Source: Aequorivita sp. CIP111184 (GTDB lineage: Bacteria; Bacteroidota; Bacteroidia; Flavobacteriales; Flavobacteriaceae). From it: a DNA stretch of 64,000 nucleotides. Shown piece after piece: positions 28,342 to 37,266 of this stretch. The stretch spans positions 1-64,000 of the forward strand of contig NZ_UEFQ01000036.1 of NCBI RefSeq assembly GCF_900489465.1, in the 5' to 3' direction. The first letter of the stretch is position 1, and each line of letters starts with the position of its first letter. The notes under the pieces were generated by a model. The model saw only the letters and a program-made list of their open reading frames with translations. It did no database searches and had not been told where the DNA came from. A program made the translations under genes and the position numbers.

Positions 28342-29673
28342 ATGCAGTACATTCCGAATATACTTTTCTCAATCGCCCTTGCAGTGGGTATTGGTTATTT
28401 TACCATTAACATTCGTAAAATAATCCGAAATATAAAATTGGGGCATGAAATTGATGCTTCAGATAATACAGCCCAAAGATGGAGCAACGTATTCCGAATT
28501 GCCCTCGGGCAGTCAAAAATGGTTGTTCGCCCAATTCCTGGATTGCTTCACATCTTTGTTTATGTAGGTTTTGTCATTATAAATATTGAAGTACTCGAAA
28601 TAATTATTGATGGTATTTTCGGAACGCACAGAGTTCTTTTTTCAATACTCCCTACTGGTTTATACAACTTTTTGATTGCTTCTTTTGAAATTCTTGCTTT
28701 CCTCGTTTTAATAGGAGTTATTCTTTTTTGGACTCGAAGAAACATTCAAAAATTAAAACGTTTCTGGGCTAATGAAATGAAAGGCTGGCCAAAAAACGAC
28801 GGAAATATCATCCTTTATTTTGAAATGGTGTTGATGGTTCTTTTTCTAACAATGAATGCGGCTGATCAATCTTTACAATCATTGGGCGCAAGCCATTATG
28901 TTGAAGCTGGATCATTTCCTATAAGTCAATTTATCGCTCCACTTTTCAACGGACTTTCTGAAGGGACATTAATTGCAATAGAGCGCGGTGCTTGGTGGTT
29001 GCATATTTTAGGAATACTTGTGTTTCTTAATTACCTGTACTTTTCAAAACACCTTCACATTATCTTGGCGTTCCCAAATGTTTATTTCGGAAAAGTAGTT
29101 CCAAAAGGAAAATTTAAAAACCTTGATTCCGTTACTAATGAAGTGAAAATGATGATGGATCCAAATGTAGATCCATTTGCAGCGCCCGCGGAAGGAGTAG
29201 CGGAAGCACCTGCAAAATTTGGCGCCAGCGATGTGATGGATTTAAACCGAATTCAATTGTTGAATGCTTATACCTGCACAGAATGTGGCCGATGTACCAG
29301 TGAATGTCCCGCAAATATTACTGGCAAAAAACTTTCTCCCAGAAAGATAATGATGGACACCCGTGATCGTTTAGAAGAAATAGGGGAGAACATCAATAAA
29401 AATGGGGAGTTCAAACCAGACGGAAAACAATTGCTTGACGATTACATTTCAAGAGAAGAACTTTGGGCTTGCACCACTTGTAATGCTTGTGTAGAAGCTT
29501 GCCCTGTAAGCATAGATCCATTGAGTATTATTATGGATATGCGCCAGTATTTGGTAATGGAACAATCTGCAGCACCCACAGAGTTGAATGTTTCAATGAC
29601 CAACATTGAAAACAATGGCGCCCCTTGGCCTTACAACCAAATGGATCGTTTAAACTGGAAAGATGAAAACTAG
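28342..29673 (+). CDS. Membrane Fe-S protein, heterodisulfide reductase C/GlcF-like
   Basis: Electron-transfer protein of 443 residues with an N-terminal membrane region of about five helices (residues 5-250). A ferredoxin-like pair of [4Fe-4S] motifs follows: Cys312/315/318/322 (CTECGRCTSEC) and Cys377/380/383/387 (CTTCNACVEAC). The CCG domain found in single-chain relatives is missing and is instead supplied by the separate gene at 30211. The two therefore look like split subunits of a quinone-linked oxidoreductase. The electron donor is unknown. Family comparisons include HdrC and the C-terminal part of ETF-quinone-type reductases. Operonic with the MCE gene. Confidence 0.82.
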   Translation: MQYIPNILFSIALAVGIGYFTINIRKIIRNIKLGHEIDASDNTAQRWSNVFRIALGQSKMVVRPIPGLLHIFVYVGFVIINIEVLEIIIDGIFGTHRVLFSILPTGLYNFLIASFEILAFLVLIGVILFWTRRNIQKLKRFWANEMKGWPKNDGNIILYFEMVLMVLFLTMNAADQSLQSLGASHYVEAGSFPISQFIAPLFNGLSEGTLIAIERGAWWLHILGILVFLNYLYFSKHLHIILAFPNVYFGKVVPKGKFKNLDSVTNEVKMMMDPNVDPFAAPAEGVAEAPAKFGASDVMDLNRIQLLNAYTCTECGRCTSECPANITGKKLSPRKIMMDTRDRLEEIGENINKNGEFKPDGKQLLDDYISREELWACTTCNACVEACPVSIDPLSIIMDMRQYLVMEQSAAPTELNVSMTNIENNGAPWPYNQMDRLNWKDEN

Positions 29674-29710
29674 TAATTAATTCAATTTATTGAATTAAAA
29701 ATTAAACAAG

Positions 29711-30145
29711 ATGAAGAAAGAAGAAGTAGAAAAAATGCTGCACGAGAAAGTAGAAAAAGGCGAACACGTAAGCCCTATTCTTCCCGAAGGAACAAAAAAC
29801 TACTTGATTGATATAGACGGTACCATTACAGATGATATTCCAAACGAAGAGCCTGAAAGAATGGCAACATGTGAACCGTTTCCCGATGCTTTAAAAACAT
29901 TGAATAAATGGTATGACGAAGGCCATATTATATGCTTTTTTACATCGCGCACAGAAGCCCATCGGGAAGTAACCGAAAATTGGCTAAACAAACACGGCTT
30001 TAAATATCATAGTATGTTGATGGGAAAACCACGCGGTGGAAACTATCATTGGGTGGATAACCATTTGGTGAAAGCCACGAGGTACAAAGGAAAATTTACA
30101 GATCTAGTAGAAAAAGAAGTAACTATCGAAGTTTTTGAAGATTAA
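29711..30145 (+). CDS. HAD-like phosphatase domain protein
   Basis: Small HAD-superfamily protein (144 aa). Motif I is LIDIDGTITDD with nucleophile Asp34 and acid/base Asp36, motif II is FFTSRTEAH, and a late YHWVDNH segment is a weak match to the acidic motif IV. The cap domain is minimal, as in magnesium-dependent phosphatases acting on larger or phospho-sugar substrates. Homologues are sometimes labelled phosphoheptose isomerase, which the sequence does not support. It sits between the two Fe-S subunit genes, so a link to that system is possible but unproven. Confidence 0.7.
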   Translation: MKKEEVEKMLHEKVEKGEHVSPILPEGTKNYLIDIDGTITDDIPNEEPERMATCEPFPDALKTLNKWYDEGHIICFFTSRTEAHREVTENWLNKHGFKYHSMLMGKPRGGNYHWVDNHLVKATRYKGKFTDLVEKEVTIEVFED

Positions 30146-30163
30146 TTAGATAGAAATATAAAT

Positions 30164-30190
30164 TGTCACCCTGAGCGCAGTTGAAGGGTT
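30164..30190. repeat. Intergenic TCACCCTGAGCGCAG-type repeat unit
   Basis: TGTCACCCTGAGCGCAGTTGAAGGGTT is an imperfect palindrome (ACCCT...AGGGT) resembling short dispersed intergenic repeats that I know from many Bacteroidota genomes. A single copy lies between the HAD and Fe-S genes. Confidence 0.45.
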
Positions 30191-30210
30191 GAAAATAGAA
30201 ACTTAAAAAA

Positions 30211-31002
30211 ATGACTGAACAAATAAAAGTCCCAACAATGGCCGAATATATGGCCCAAGGCAAAAAACCCGAAGTTTTATTTTGGGTAGGTTGTGCAGGG
30301 AGTTTTGACGACCGTGCAAAAAAAATTACCAAAGCCTTTGTGAGGTTGCTCAACAAAGCAAATATAGATTTCGCCGTTCTTGGAACTGAGGAAAGTTGTA
30401 CCGGTGATCCCGCAAAAAGAGCAGGGAATGAGTTTCTGTTCCAAATGCAGGCAATGACCAATATTGAAGTACTTAACGGATACGAAATAAAAAAAATAGT
30501 TACTGCGTGTCCGCATTGCTTCAACACAATAAAAAACGAATATCCTGGTCTTGGTGGCAATTATGAAATAATGCATCACACCCAGTTCCTCAAATCTTTG
30601 ATGGAAGAAGGACGTTTGAAAGTGGAGGGAGGTAAATTCAAAGGAAAACGTATTACATTCCACGATCCATGTTATTTGGGAAGAGCGAATGGGGAGTATG
30701 AAGCACCGCGAGAATTGCTTCAAAAACTTGAAGTAGAGCTAGTAGAAATGAAACGCTGTAAAAGCCGCGGATTATGTTGTGGTGCTGGTGGTGGCCAAAT
30801 GTTTAAGGAGCCAGAAGCTGGAAATAAAGATATTAATGTGGAGCGCACAGAAGAAGCTTTGGAAACCGCTCCTAAAATTATTGCGGCGGCCTGCCCGTTT
30901 TGCAATACCATGATGACAGATGGAGTTAAGGCTAAACACGCCGAAGAAGATGTTCAGGTTTTGGACATTGCGGAAATGATTGCAAATGCAGAAGATTTAT
31001 AA
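30211..31002 (+). CDS. CCG-domain Fe-S protein, heterodisulfide reductase B-like
   Basis: Soluble protein of 263 residues with two CCG-type cysteine-rich domains. The first contains the WVGCAGSFD and ACPHCFNTIKNEY cysteines. The second contains the FHDPCYLGR and GLCCGAGGGQMF cysteines plus AACPFCNTMM. Such domains bind a non-cubane [4Fe-4S] cluster or similar and form the catalytic site of HdrB-like subunits. It complements the membrane ferredoxin-type protein encoded 0.5 kb upstream, and the two should form one complex. It is followed 2 bases later by a conserved small protein in the same operon. Confidence 0.85.
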   Translation: MTEQIKVPTMAEYMAQGKKPEVLFWVGCAGSFDDRAKKITKAFVRLLNKANIDFAVLGTEESCTGDPAKRAGNEFLFQMQAMTNIEVLNGYEIKKIVTACPHCFNTIKNEYPGLGGNYEIMHHTQFLKSLMEEGRLKVEGGKFKGKRITFHDPCYLGRANGEYEAPRELLQKLEVELVEMKRCKSRGLCCGAGGGQMFKEPEAGNKDINVERTEEALETAPKIIAAACPFCNTMMTDGVKAKHAEEDVQVLDIAEMIANAEDL

Positions 31003-31004
31003 AA

Positions 31005-31490
31005 ATGCTGACAGATTTTAAAAACCTCCCCGATGATTCAAGAGTATGGATTTATCAGGCCAATAGAAAATTAAGTGACGATGAAGTTGCTGAAATCTCC
31101 AAATTAACAGAAGATTTCTTAACTAAATGGACCGCCCACGGCGCTGAGTTGGAAGCGGGCTTAGAAATAAAATACAATCGTTTTATTGTTTTAGGATTAA
31201 ATCAAGCAAATGCCTCAGCTTCTGGCTGTAGCATAGATTCATCTGTACATTTTATTCAATCGCTTCAGGAAAAATTTGATGTTGATTTACTTGATAAAAT
31301 GAATGTTACTTTCTATTCTGGCGAATATATTGCGTATAAAACTTTGGCCGATTTTAGAAAAATGGCGAAAGACAAATCTGTATCAAAAAACACTGTTGTC
31401 TTTAATAACCTTGTAAATACAAAAGCAGAATATCTTGAAAATTGGGAAGTTCCCGCGAACGAAAGTTGGCACAATAGATTTTTATCATAA
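31005..31490 (+). CDS. Conserved flavobacterial protein (161 aa), not an ATPase
   Basis: Soluble protein of 161 residues. Homologues are commonly labelled ABC transporter ATPase, but no Walker A, Walker B or signature motif is present. Visible features are an acidic N-terminal half, a SGCSIDSSVHFIQ segment, and a C-terminal WEVPANESWHNRFL tail. It is tightly coupled (2-base gap) to the HdrB-like gene, which suggests an accessory role for the Fe-S system. No activity can be assigned. Confidence 0.6.
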   Translation: MLTDFKNLPDDSRVWIYQANRKLSDDEVAEISKLTEDFLTKWTAHGAELEAGLEIKYNRFIVLGLNQANASASGCSIDSSVHFIQSLQEKFDVDLLDKMNVTFYSGEYIAYKTLADFRKMAKDKSVSKNTVVFNNLVNTKAEYLENWEVPANESWHNRFLS

Positions 31491-31506
31491 AAAACATTTT
31501 AAAATT

Positions 31507-34425
31507 ATGAAAAAATTATTGTTTGCACTTGCATTCTTTATTCTGTGTTTTCCTGCTTTTTCTCAGGATAAAAACCCATTAATCGTTAAAAAAGATTTTC
31601 AAAACCAAAAAAAATGGGTCGATAGTATTTACGACAATATGACTTTGGAAGAAAAAATGGGCCAACTGTTTATGGCTGATATTTTCAGCAGCGACCCGAA
31701 GGAAAAAACTGATAAAATAAAAGACTTAATTAGCAACTACAATCTTGGAGGAGTAATCTTTTCAAAAGGTGGTCCAGTTCGGCAAGCCCGATTAAATAAC
31801 GAGTTTCAATCACTCGCAAAAATTCCGTTACTAGTTGGAATGGATGCAGAATGGGGGCTAGCTATGCGTCTCGATTCAACATATGCTTTTCCGTGGAATA
31901 TGACATTGGGTGCAATTACAGATAACAAAATAATTGAAAAAATAGGACATCGCATTGGCGAACAGTCTAAACGCTTGGGGGTCCACATAAACTTTGCGCC
32001 AGTTGTTGATATAAATACAAATCCTAAAAACCCAATTATAGGGAACCGTTCTTTTGGAGAAGAAAGGGATAATGTAACAGAAAAAGCGCTCGCTTTTATG
32101 AAAGGAATGCAGAGTGCTGGGGTTATGGGCAGTGCAAAGCATTTTCCTGGTCACGGCGATACCGATATGGATAGCCACAAAGCTCTACCCACTGTTGATT
32201 TTTCTAGAGAAAGACTTGACACCTTGGAGCTGTTTCCTTACAAAAGATTGATAAATGAAGGATTAAATAGTGTAATGGTCGCACATTTGAATGTCCCTGC
32301 ATTGGAAGAACAAGCCAATTACCCTTCATCGCTCTCCGCTAAAGTGGTGACAGATCTTTTAAAAAATGAAATGGGGTTTAATGGCCTTATTTTTACCGAT
32401 GCGCTTAATATGAAAGGTGCTTCTAACTTTAAAAAACCTGGCGAAATTGAATTGGCAGCTTTTTTGGCCGGAAATGACGTGCTTTTGATTTCTGAAGATA
32501 TTCCGAAGGCAATGGAATTTCTAATCAATTCATTTAATGAAGGCGTTATTAGTGAAAAGCGATTGGCTTATTCCGTAAAGAAAATTCTTTATGCCAAATA
32601 TAAAGTAGGCTTAAATCACTATAAGCCCGTAAATACTACTTATTTGGTAGAAGATTTAAATTCGGTTAATGACAATGCGCTCTATGAAGAGGCTATGGAT
32701 AATGCATTGACCGTGATCAAGAATGATCGCGCCATTCTTCCCATAAAAGATCTTCAAAAAAAGAAAATTGCCTATATAAATTTTGGAGATGACTCTGGAG
32801 AAGAGTTTTTAGAAGAATTAAGAAAATATGGCAATGTTACTTGGGTAAAGGCAAATAGTTTGGACGATTATGTTCAGAATTTAAAAGAGTATAATTATGT
32901 AATTATTGGTTTTCATAAATCAAATGATAACCCTTGGAAAAAGTTTGAATTTTCTGAAAATGAACTTGTTTGGCTTTATGAAATTGCACGAACCAACACT
33001 GTTATTCTTGATGTTTTTGCAAGGCCTTATGCAATGTTAGATTTGAAAACTACCTCTAATTTTGAAGGTGTAATTATGTCTTATCAAAACAGCAAAATTT
33101 CACAACAAATATCGGCACAGTTAATTTTTGGCGCTCGGGAGGCTAAAGGAAAATTACCTGTTTCATTGGGTGCGGATTTTCCTTTAAATAGTAGTTTAAA
33201 AACAAAATCACTTAAAAGACTTCAATACGGAACCCCCGAAAGTGTTGGTGTAAATAGTTATAAGCTAAAAAAAATAGACTCTCTTGCAAACTTAGGTATT
33301 AGTCAAGGAATGTATCCCGGAGCTCAAATTCTAGTAGCACGTAAAGGAAAGATTATCTATCAGAAGGACTTTGGCTATCATGAATATGATAAAAATCTCG
33401 CAGTTCGTGACACCAATGTGTACGATCTTGCTTCCCTTACAAAAATTCTTGCCAGTTTACCGTTAATAATGCAGCTAGTAGATCAAGAGGAATTGAGTTT
33501 AGACACCAAACTTTCCGATATGCTTCCGGAGTATAAAAATTCAAACAAAGCAAACATAACTTTAAAGCAAATGCTCTCGCATTACGCTCGCCTTAAAGCT
33601 TGGATTCCTTTTTATCGCCATACTTTTAATGAAGAAAAAACAGGTATTTCCTCAAAATACTATTCAGATATTCCCGGGAAAGACTTCAACGTGCAAGTGG
33701 CCGAAAATCTATATATGCGAAGGGATTATATGGATACTATTTTTAAAGATATCCGTGAAAGTGATTTGAATCCAAAATTAGAATACAAATACAGTGATCT
33801 ACCATATTATATCTTGAAGCAGTATTTTGAGCGAAAATATGGAAAACCTTTGGAAATCATTGTACAAGAGAATATTTATGAATCTTTGGGAGCCAATTAT
33901 ACAGGCTACCATCCTTTGGAAAAATTTTCAAAAGATAATATTCCCCCGACAGAACAAGATGATCTTTTCAGAAAGCAGAAAGTTCAAGGGTATGTGCACG
34001 ACCAAGGAGCAGCAATGCTGGGCGGTGTGAGTGGTCACGCGGGATTATTCAGTAATTCTAACGATGTAGCCAAAATAATGCAGATGTATCTCTGGGAGGG
34101 ATTTTATGGAGGAAAACGATATTTTAAACCAGAAACCATGGAGATTTTTAACACCTGCTATTATTGTGATAAAAACGTAAGACGAGGTGTTGGTTTTGAT
34201 AAACCACAATTGGGAACCTCGGGTCCAACTTGTGGTTGTGTGTCTATGACTAGTTTTGGACACAGTGGTTTTACAGGTACTTTTGCCTGGGCAGACCCTG
34301 AACAGGAAATTGTTTATATATTTTTATCAAATAGAACTTTTCCCGACTCTGAAAATAGAAAACTGATCCAGAGCGATTTGCGAAGCAAAATTCAGGAAGC
34401 TATTTATGATGCAATTGATTATTAA
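31507..34425 (+). CDS. Glycoside hydrolase family 3 fused to class C-like serine hydrolase
   Basis: Exported two-enzyme fusion of 972 residues from ATG 31507, chosen because it begins the signal peptide MKKLLFALAFFILCFPAFSQ. The longer frame from 31435 would bury it. Residues 35-370 form a GH3 N-terminal domain with the NagZ-type motif KHFPGHGDTDMDSH (Lys211-His212) and nucleophile Asp298 in FTDALNMKG, predicting beta-N-acetylhexosaminidase activity on muropeptides. Residues about 570-970 form a beta-lactamase/PBP4b-like serine hydrolase with Ser643-x-x-Lys646 (SLTK). A GH3 C-terminal-like domain lies between. It probably trims cell-wall fragments in the periplasm. Confidence 0.85.
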   Translation: MKKLLFALAFFILCFPAFSQDKNPLIVKKDFQNQKKWVDSIYDNMTLEEKMGQLFMADIFSSDPKEKTDKIKDLISNYNLGGVIFSKGGPVRQARLNNEFQSLAKIPLLVGMDAEWGLAMRLDSTYAFPWNMTLGAITDNKIIEKIGHRIGEQSKRLGVHINFAPVVDINTNPKNPIIGNRSFGEERDNVTEKALAFMKGMQSAGVMGSAKHFPGHGDTDMDSHKALPTVDFSRERLDTLELFPYKRLINEGLNSVMVAHLNVPALEEQANYPSSLSAKVVTDLLKNEMGFNGLIFTDALNMKGASNFKKPGEIELAAFLAGNDVLLISEDIPKAMEFLINSFNEGVISEKRLAYSVKKILYAKYKVGLNHYKPVNTTYLVEDLNSVNDNALYEEAMDNALTVIKNDRAILPIKDLQKKKIAYINFGDDSGEEFLEELRKYGNVTWVKANSLDDYVQNLKEYNYVIIGFHKSNDNPWKKFEFSENELVWLYEIARTNTVILDVFARPYAMLDLKTTSNFEGVIMSYQNSKISQQISAQLIFGAREAKGKLPVSLGADFPLNSSLKTKSLKRLQYGTPESVGVNSYKLKKIDSLANLGISQGMYPGAQILVARKGKIIYQKDFGYHEYDKNLAVRDTNVYDLASLTKILASLPLIMQLVDQEELSLDTKLSDMLPEYKNSNKANITLKQMLSHYARLKAWIPFYRHTFNEEKTGISSKYYSDIPGKDFNVQVAENLYMRRDYMDTIFKDIRESDLNPKLEYKYSDLPYYILKQYFERKYGKPLEIIVQENIYESLGANYTGYHPLEKFSKDNIPPTEQDDLFRKQKVQGYVHDQGAAMLGGVSGHAGLFSNSNDVAKIMQMYLWEGFYGGKRYFKPETMEIFNTCYYCDKNVRRGVGFDKPQLGTSGPTCGCVSMTSFGHSGFTGTFAWADPEQEIVYIFLSNRTFPDSENRKLIQSDLRSKIQEAIYDAIDY

Positions 34426-34505
34426 AGGGAAACAGGAAAAAAGACCACTTCGCTGCACCTCCCACAACAAATTTTAATTAAATAACAAATTGTCCTGTTT
34501 CCTTT
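34424..34505. repeat. 82-base inverted-repeat element between genes
   Basis: Arms 34424-34437 (AAAGGGAAACAGGA) and 34493-34505 (TCCTGTTTCCTTT) are complementary except for one extra G and enclose about 55 bases. It fills the gap between the GH3 fusion and bshA. It could be a large hairpin terminator or a small non-coding repeat. The arm core AAACAGGA recurs in the terminator at 37183-37204. Confidence 0.4.
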
Positions 34506-34537
34506 AGTTTTGGGTCTTAGTTCAAAATAGAAAAATT

Positions 34538-35674
34538 ATGAGAATAGCAATAGTATGTTATCCAACCTTTGGTGGGAGTGGGGTAGTAGCCACAGAACTT
34601 GGTTTGGCACTTGCCGAAAATGGACATGAAATTCATTTTATTACATACAAGCAACCTGTGCGATTAGAACTGCTTTCAAAAAATATTCACTTTCACGAAG
34701 TTTCTGTTCCAATGTATCCACTTTTCCATTATCAACCTTACGAGCTTGCTCTTTCCAGCAAATTGGTAGATATGGTGAAACTTCATAAAATTGAAGTCCT
34801 CCACGTGCATTATGCTATTCCACATGCCTATGCAGGCTATATGGCGAAAAAAATGCTGGAAGAAGAAAATATATATATTCCAATGGTTACCACGCTTCAC
34901 GGAACCGATATTACATTGGTTGGAAATCATCCATTTTATAAACCTGCAGTTACTTTCAGTATCAATAACAGTGATGTGGTAACTTCAGTTTCAAAAAGCT
35001 TAAAAGATGATACTTTGCACCTTTTTGACATAAGAAAGGAAATACACGTTGTTCCCAATTTTATAGACATCCCAAAAAAAATAAATACGTTTACCGATTG
35101 TCAGCGGGATATGATGGCGGCTAGAGATGAACGTATAATAACACATGTAAGTAATCTCCGTAAAGTAAAAAGGGTAAAAGATGTAATAGAAGTATTTTAC
35201 CGTATTCAGAAAAAAATTCCATCAAAATTGATAATTGTGGGCGAAGGTCCAGAACGCGAAGCTTGCGAAAACTTGTGTGCAAAAAGAGGAATAGAAGAAA
35301 AAGTACTTTTTCTGGGAAATAGTAATGAAGTGGATAAAATTTTATGTTTTACAGATCTATTTATTCTCCCGTCGGAAAAAGAAAGTTTTGGTCTTGCAGC
35401 TCTAGAAGCAATGGCTTGCGGAGTACCGGTAATTTCAAGCAACACTGGAGGTCTTCCTGAAGTAAACATTCAAGGCGTAAGTGGATTTTTAAGCGATGTA
35501 GGTAACGTTGACGAGATGGCCGAAAATGCATTAAAAATTCTTAGTTCGGATGAATCGTTAAGTATATTTAAAAAGCAGGCCGTTGAATCTGCAATGATTT
35601 ATGATACCAAGAAAATAGTGCCTTTGTATGAAAAATTATATGAAGAAGCAATCCTTCAAATGAAACAGTTCTAA
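34538..35674 (+). CDS. bshA: N-acetyl-alpha-D-glucosaminyl L-malate synthase
   Basis: GT4-family glycosyltransferase (378 aa) that makes the first bacillithiol intermediate from UDP-GlcNAc and L-malate in the cytoplasm. Signatures are the N-terminal PTFGGSGVVATELG loop, TLHGTDITLVG near residue 125, and the nucleotide-sugar binding block PSEKESFGLAALEAMACGVP near 290. Length equals that of characterised BshA. Bacillithiol is the expected low-molecular-weight thiol of Flavobacteriaceae. bshB/bshC are not in the window. Separated from the upstream gene by the inverted-repeat element. Confidence 0.93.
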   Translation: MRIAIVCYPTFGGSGVVATELGLALAENGHEIHFITYKQPVRLELLSKNIHFHEVSVPMYPLFHYQPYELALSSKLVDMVKLHKIEVLHVHYAIPHAYAGYMAKKMLEEENIYIPMVTTLHGTDITLVGNHPFYKPAVTFSINNSDVVTSVSKSLKDDTLHLFDIRKEIHVVPNFIDIPKKINTFTDCQRDMMAARDERIITHVSNLRKVKRVKDVIEVFYRIQKKIPSKLIIVGEGPEREACENLCAKRGIEEKVLFLGNSNEVDKILCFTDLFILPSEKESFGLAALEAMACGVPVISSNTGGLPEVNIQGVSGFLSDVGNVDEMAENALKILSSDESLSIFKKQAVESAMIYDTKKIVPLYEKLYEEAILQMKQF

Positions 35675-35677
35675 TTT

Positions 35678-37132
35678 TTAATAATTTGTTTTTATAAATT
35701 CCATTGCATTATCATGCATCACTCGCTCTACAATAGTTTCAGCGTTGATCCTGTTAAAGTCATTGAGCATAATTAAATTTTTTGAAAGGTAACTTTCAGC
35801 ATGATTAAGTAATTCTTCGGATAGATCCTTCATATTTTCTGCAGTCCACAAGCCATTGATAGGGTTTACAATTCCATCAAAATCACTACCAATACTTTGT
35901 ATTCCCCAGCAAAATAAACCTTTTCTATCAAGAACTTCTGCAATATGTTGCACTTGCCGCCAAACCAACAGTGCTTTTTTATTTAGCTGTTTGCGTTTGT
36001 TAGGGAAAATCATTTTACTTTCTGAAATGGCTTTACTACTACCAATGCGCCTTTCGTCCAACTGTATTCCGAAGATTCCACTACTTCTTGCAATTCGAAT
36101 TAATTCATCATCATAGAAATTAATGTCAATATCACAAAACCAATCTTCGTGTCCCATAAAATCCCTTAGATTCCATTCAACAATAGAACGTTTGCCATTA
36201 CACGCTCCGTGACTTGCGATTATTGGTATCTTTTCAGAAACATATTTTGTGTCCAATAAGTTATAATATGCTTTTCGCGAAGAAGTACTCAAGTGCTTTA
36301 CATCTATCGGGATTCTTTTGCCGTCAGTATTGTCAAGTAACAAATCAATCGCATCAAAGCCTAGATCCGTAATCCCAGTATTTAAACCTCTATCTTGATT
36401 TTTTTTGAGCATACCAATAGAGATGCTTCGTGCGTGCCCACAAAGTTCATTGTAAAAATGATGGGCTAGCGTAAGAAACATCGGGCGATGCTCCCAGTTT
36501 TTTATGGCGTTTATGTTTCCAATTACTTCGGTACGGCTTGCCATGTCTTTGTTTAAGTCTAATCCAGTATTAAAACTATGACCACCCTCAATGGTGATGA
36601 TAATATTTATAATTTTTTTTGAATCAGTTTCCTGTGAAAGATTTTTTTCTACATCCTTATAACTTCGTACAATTCGATAGGTGTAAATTACTCCATCAAT
36701 ATTTTCTACCTGATTATGGAGCTGTTTGTAATAATGATATTCATCCATCAAATCCAGATAATAGTCATTATTACTTCGTATATAATCCATCCTGGATTGA
36801 CTAATACTTGCAGCAAGATTAACTAATACGTCTGTAACTCCTTTTATTCCGATGATTTCTTTGCCAAAAAAATGTTTTTCAAAAGGGTAGAGGGCAACAA
36901 CAACTACTTTGGTTTTGGATTTTGCTAAAGCAGTTAAATCAGTTTGAGTGAATTTGGTAAGAGTAACAATTCGATTGACAAATTTTTCAAGGAAATTGGG
37001 AGGACTATAATGCCAAATTGAGTTTTTTCTATTTGGATCTAGCGCATTTTGTTTGGTTGGTTTATTCTTAAAACTTTTGCTATAAGGTTTTAACGAGGGG
37101 TGGCAATGAATATCAACATAATTCTTTTTCAT
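35678..37132 (-). CDS. Peptidase M19-like membrane dipeptidase / amidohydrolase
   Basis: Cytoplasmic-looking protein of 484 residues related to the M19 (renal dipeptidase) branch of the amidohydrolase superfamily. The metal-binding start DIHCHPSLKPYSKSF is at residues 7-21. GIQSIGSDFDGIVNPINGLW near residue 415 matches the M19 GSDFDG signature, and ITIEGGHSF and PIIASHGACNG supply further candidate ligands. It has no signal peptide. It should hydrolyse a dipeptide or a related amide. Convergent with bshA with a 3-base gap. The substrate is unknown. Confidence 0.75.
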   Translation of the reverse strand: MKKNYVDIHCHPSLKPYSKSFKNKPTKQNALDPNRKNSIWHYSPPNFLEKFVNRIVTLTKFTQTDLTALAKSKTKVVVVALYPFEKHFFGKEIIGIKGVTDVLVNLAASISQSRMDYIRSNNDYYLDLMDEYHYYKQLHNQVENIDGVIYTYRIVRSYKDVEKNLSQETDSKKIINIIITIEGGHSFNTGLDLNKDMASRTEVIGNINAIKNWEHRPMFLTLAHHFYNELCGHARSISIGMLKKNQDRGLNTGITDLGFDAIDLLLDNTDGKRIPIDVKHLSTSSRKAYYNLLDTKYVSEKIPIIASHGACNGKRSIVEWNLRDFMGHEDWFCDIDINFYDDELIRIARSSGIFGIQLDERRIGSSKAISESKMIFPNKRKQLNKKALLVWRQVQHIAEVLDRKGLFCWGIQSIGSDFDGIVNPINGLWTAENMKDLSEELLNHAESYLSKNLIMLNDFNRINAETIVERVMHDNAMEFIKTNY

Positions 37133-37182
37133 AATCCTTTATTTTATGGAACTTTTAAAATTGCAATAAAATTTAAAGCTAC

Positions 37183-37204
37183 AAAACAGGATTTTTCCTG
37201 TTTT
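37183..37204. terminator. Hairpin terminator, first of a tandem pair
   Basis: Perfect 9-bp stem AAAACAGGA / TCCTGTTTT with a TTTT loop and T-rich flanks on both strands. It lies between the minus-strand outer-membrane protein gene and the dipeptidase gene. Confidence 0.6.
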
Positions 37205-37212
37205 TTAAAAGG

Positions 37213-37240
37213 AAAATGCCCCTTTAAAAAGGGGCATTTT
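37213..37240 (-). terminator. Strong terminator of the outer-membrane protein gene
   Basis: Perfect 12-bp stem AAAATGCCCCTT / AAGGGGCATTTT with a 4-nt loop, 26 bases beyond the stop of the outer-membrane protein gene. It has T runs in both directions. Confidence 0.85.
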
Positions 37241-37266
37241 TTGTAAAATAATATGTTGAATTAATT

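Noticed and set aside
31435-31506. Upstream start for the GH3 fusion
   Set aside because: It lies inside the preceding gene and would put 24 residues in front of a perfect signal peptide.
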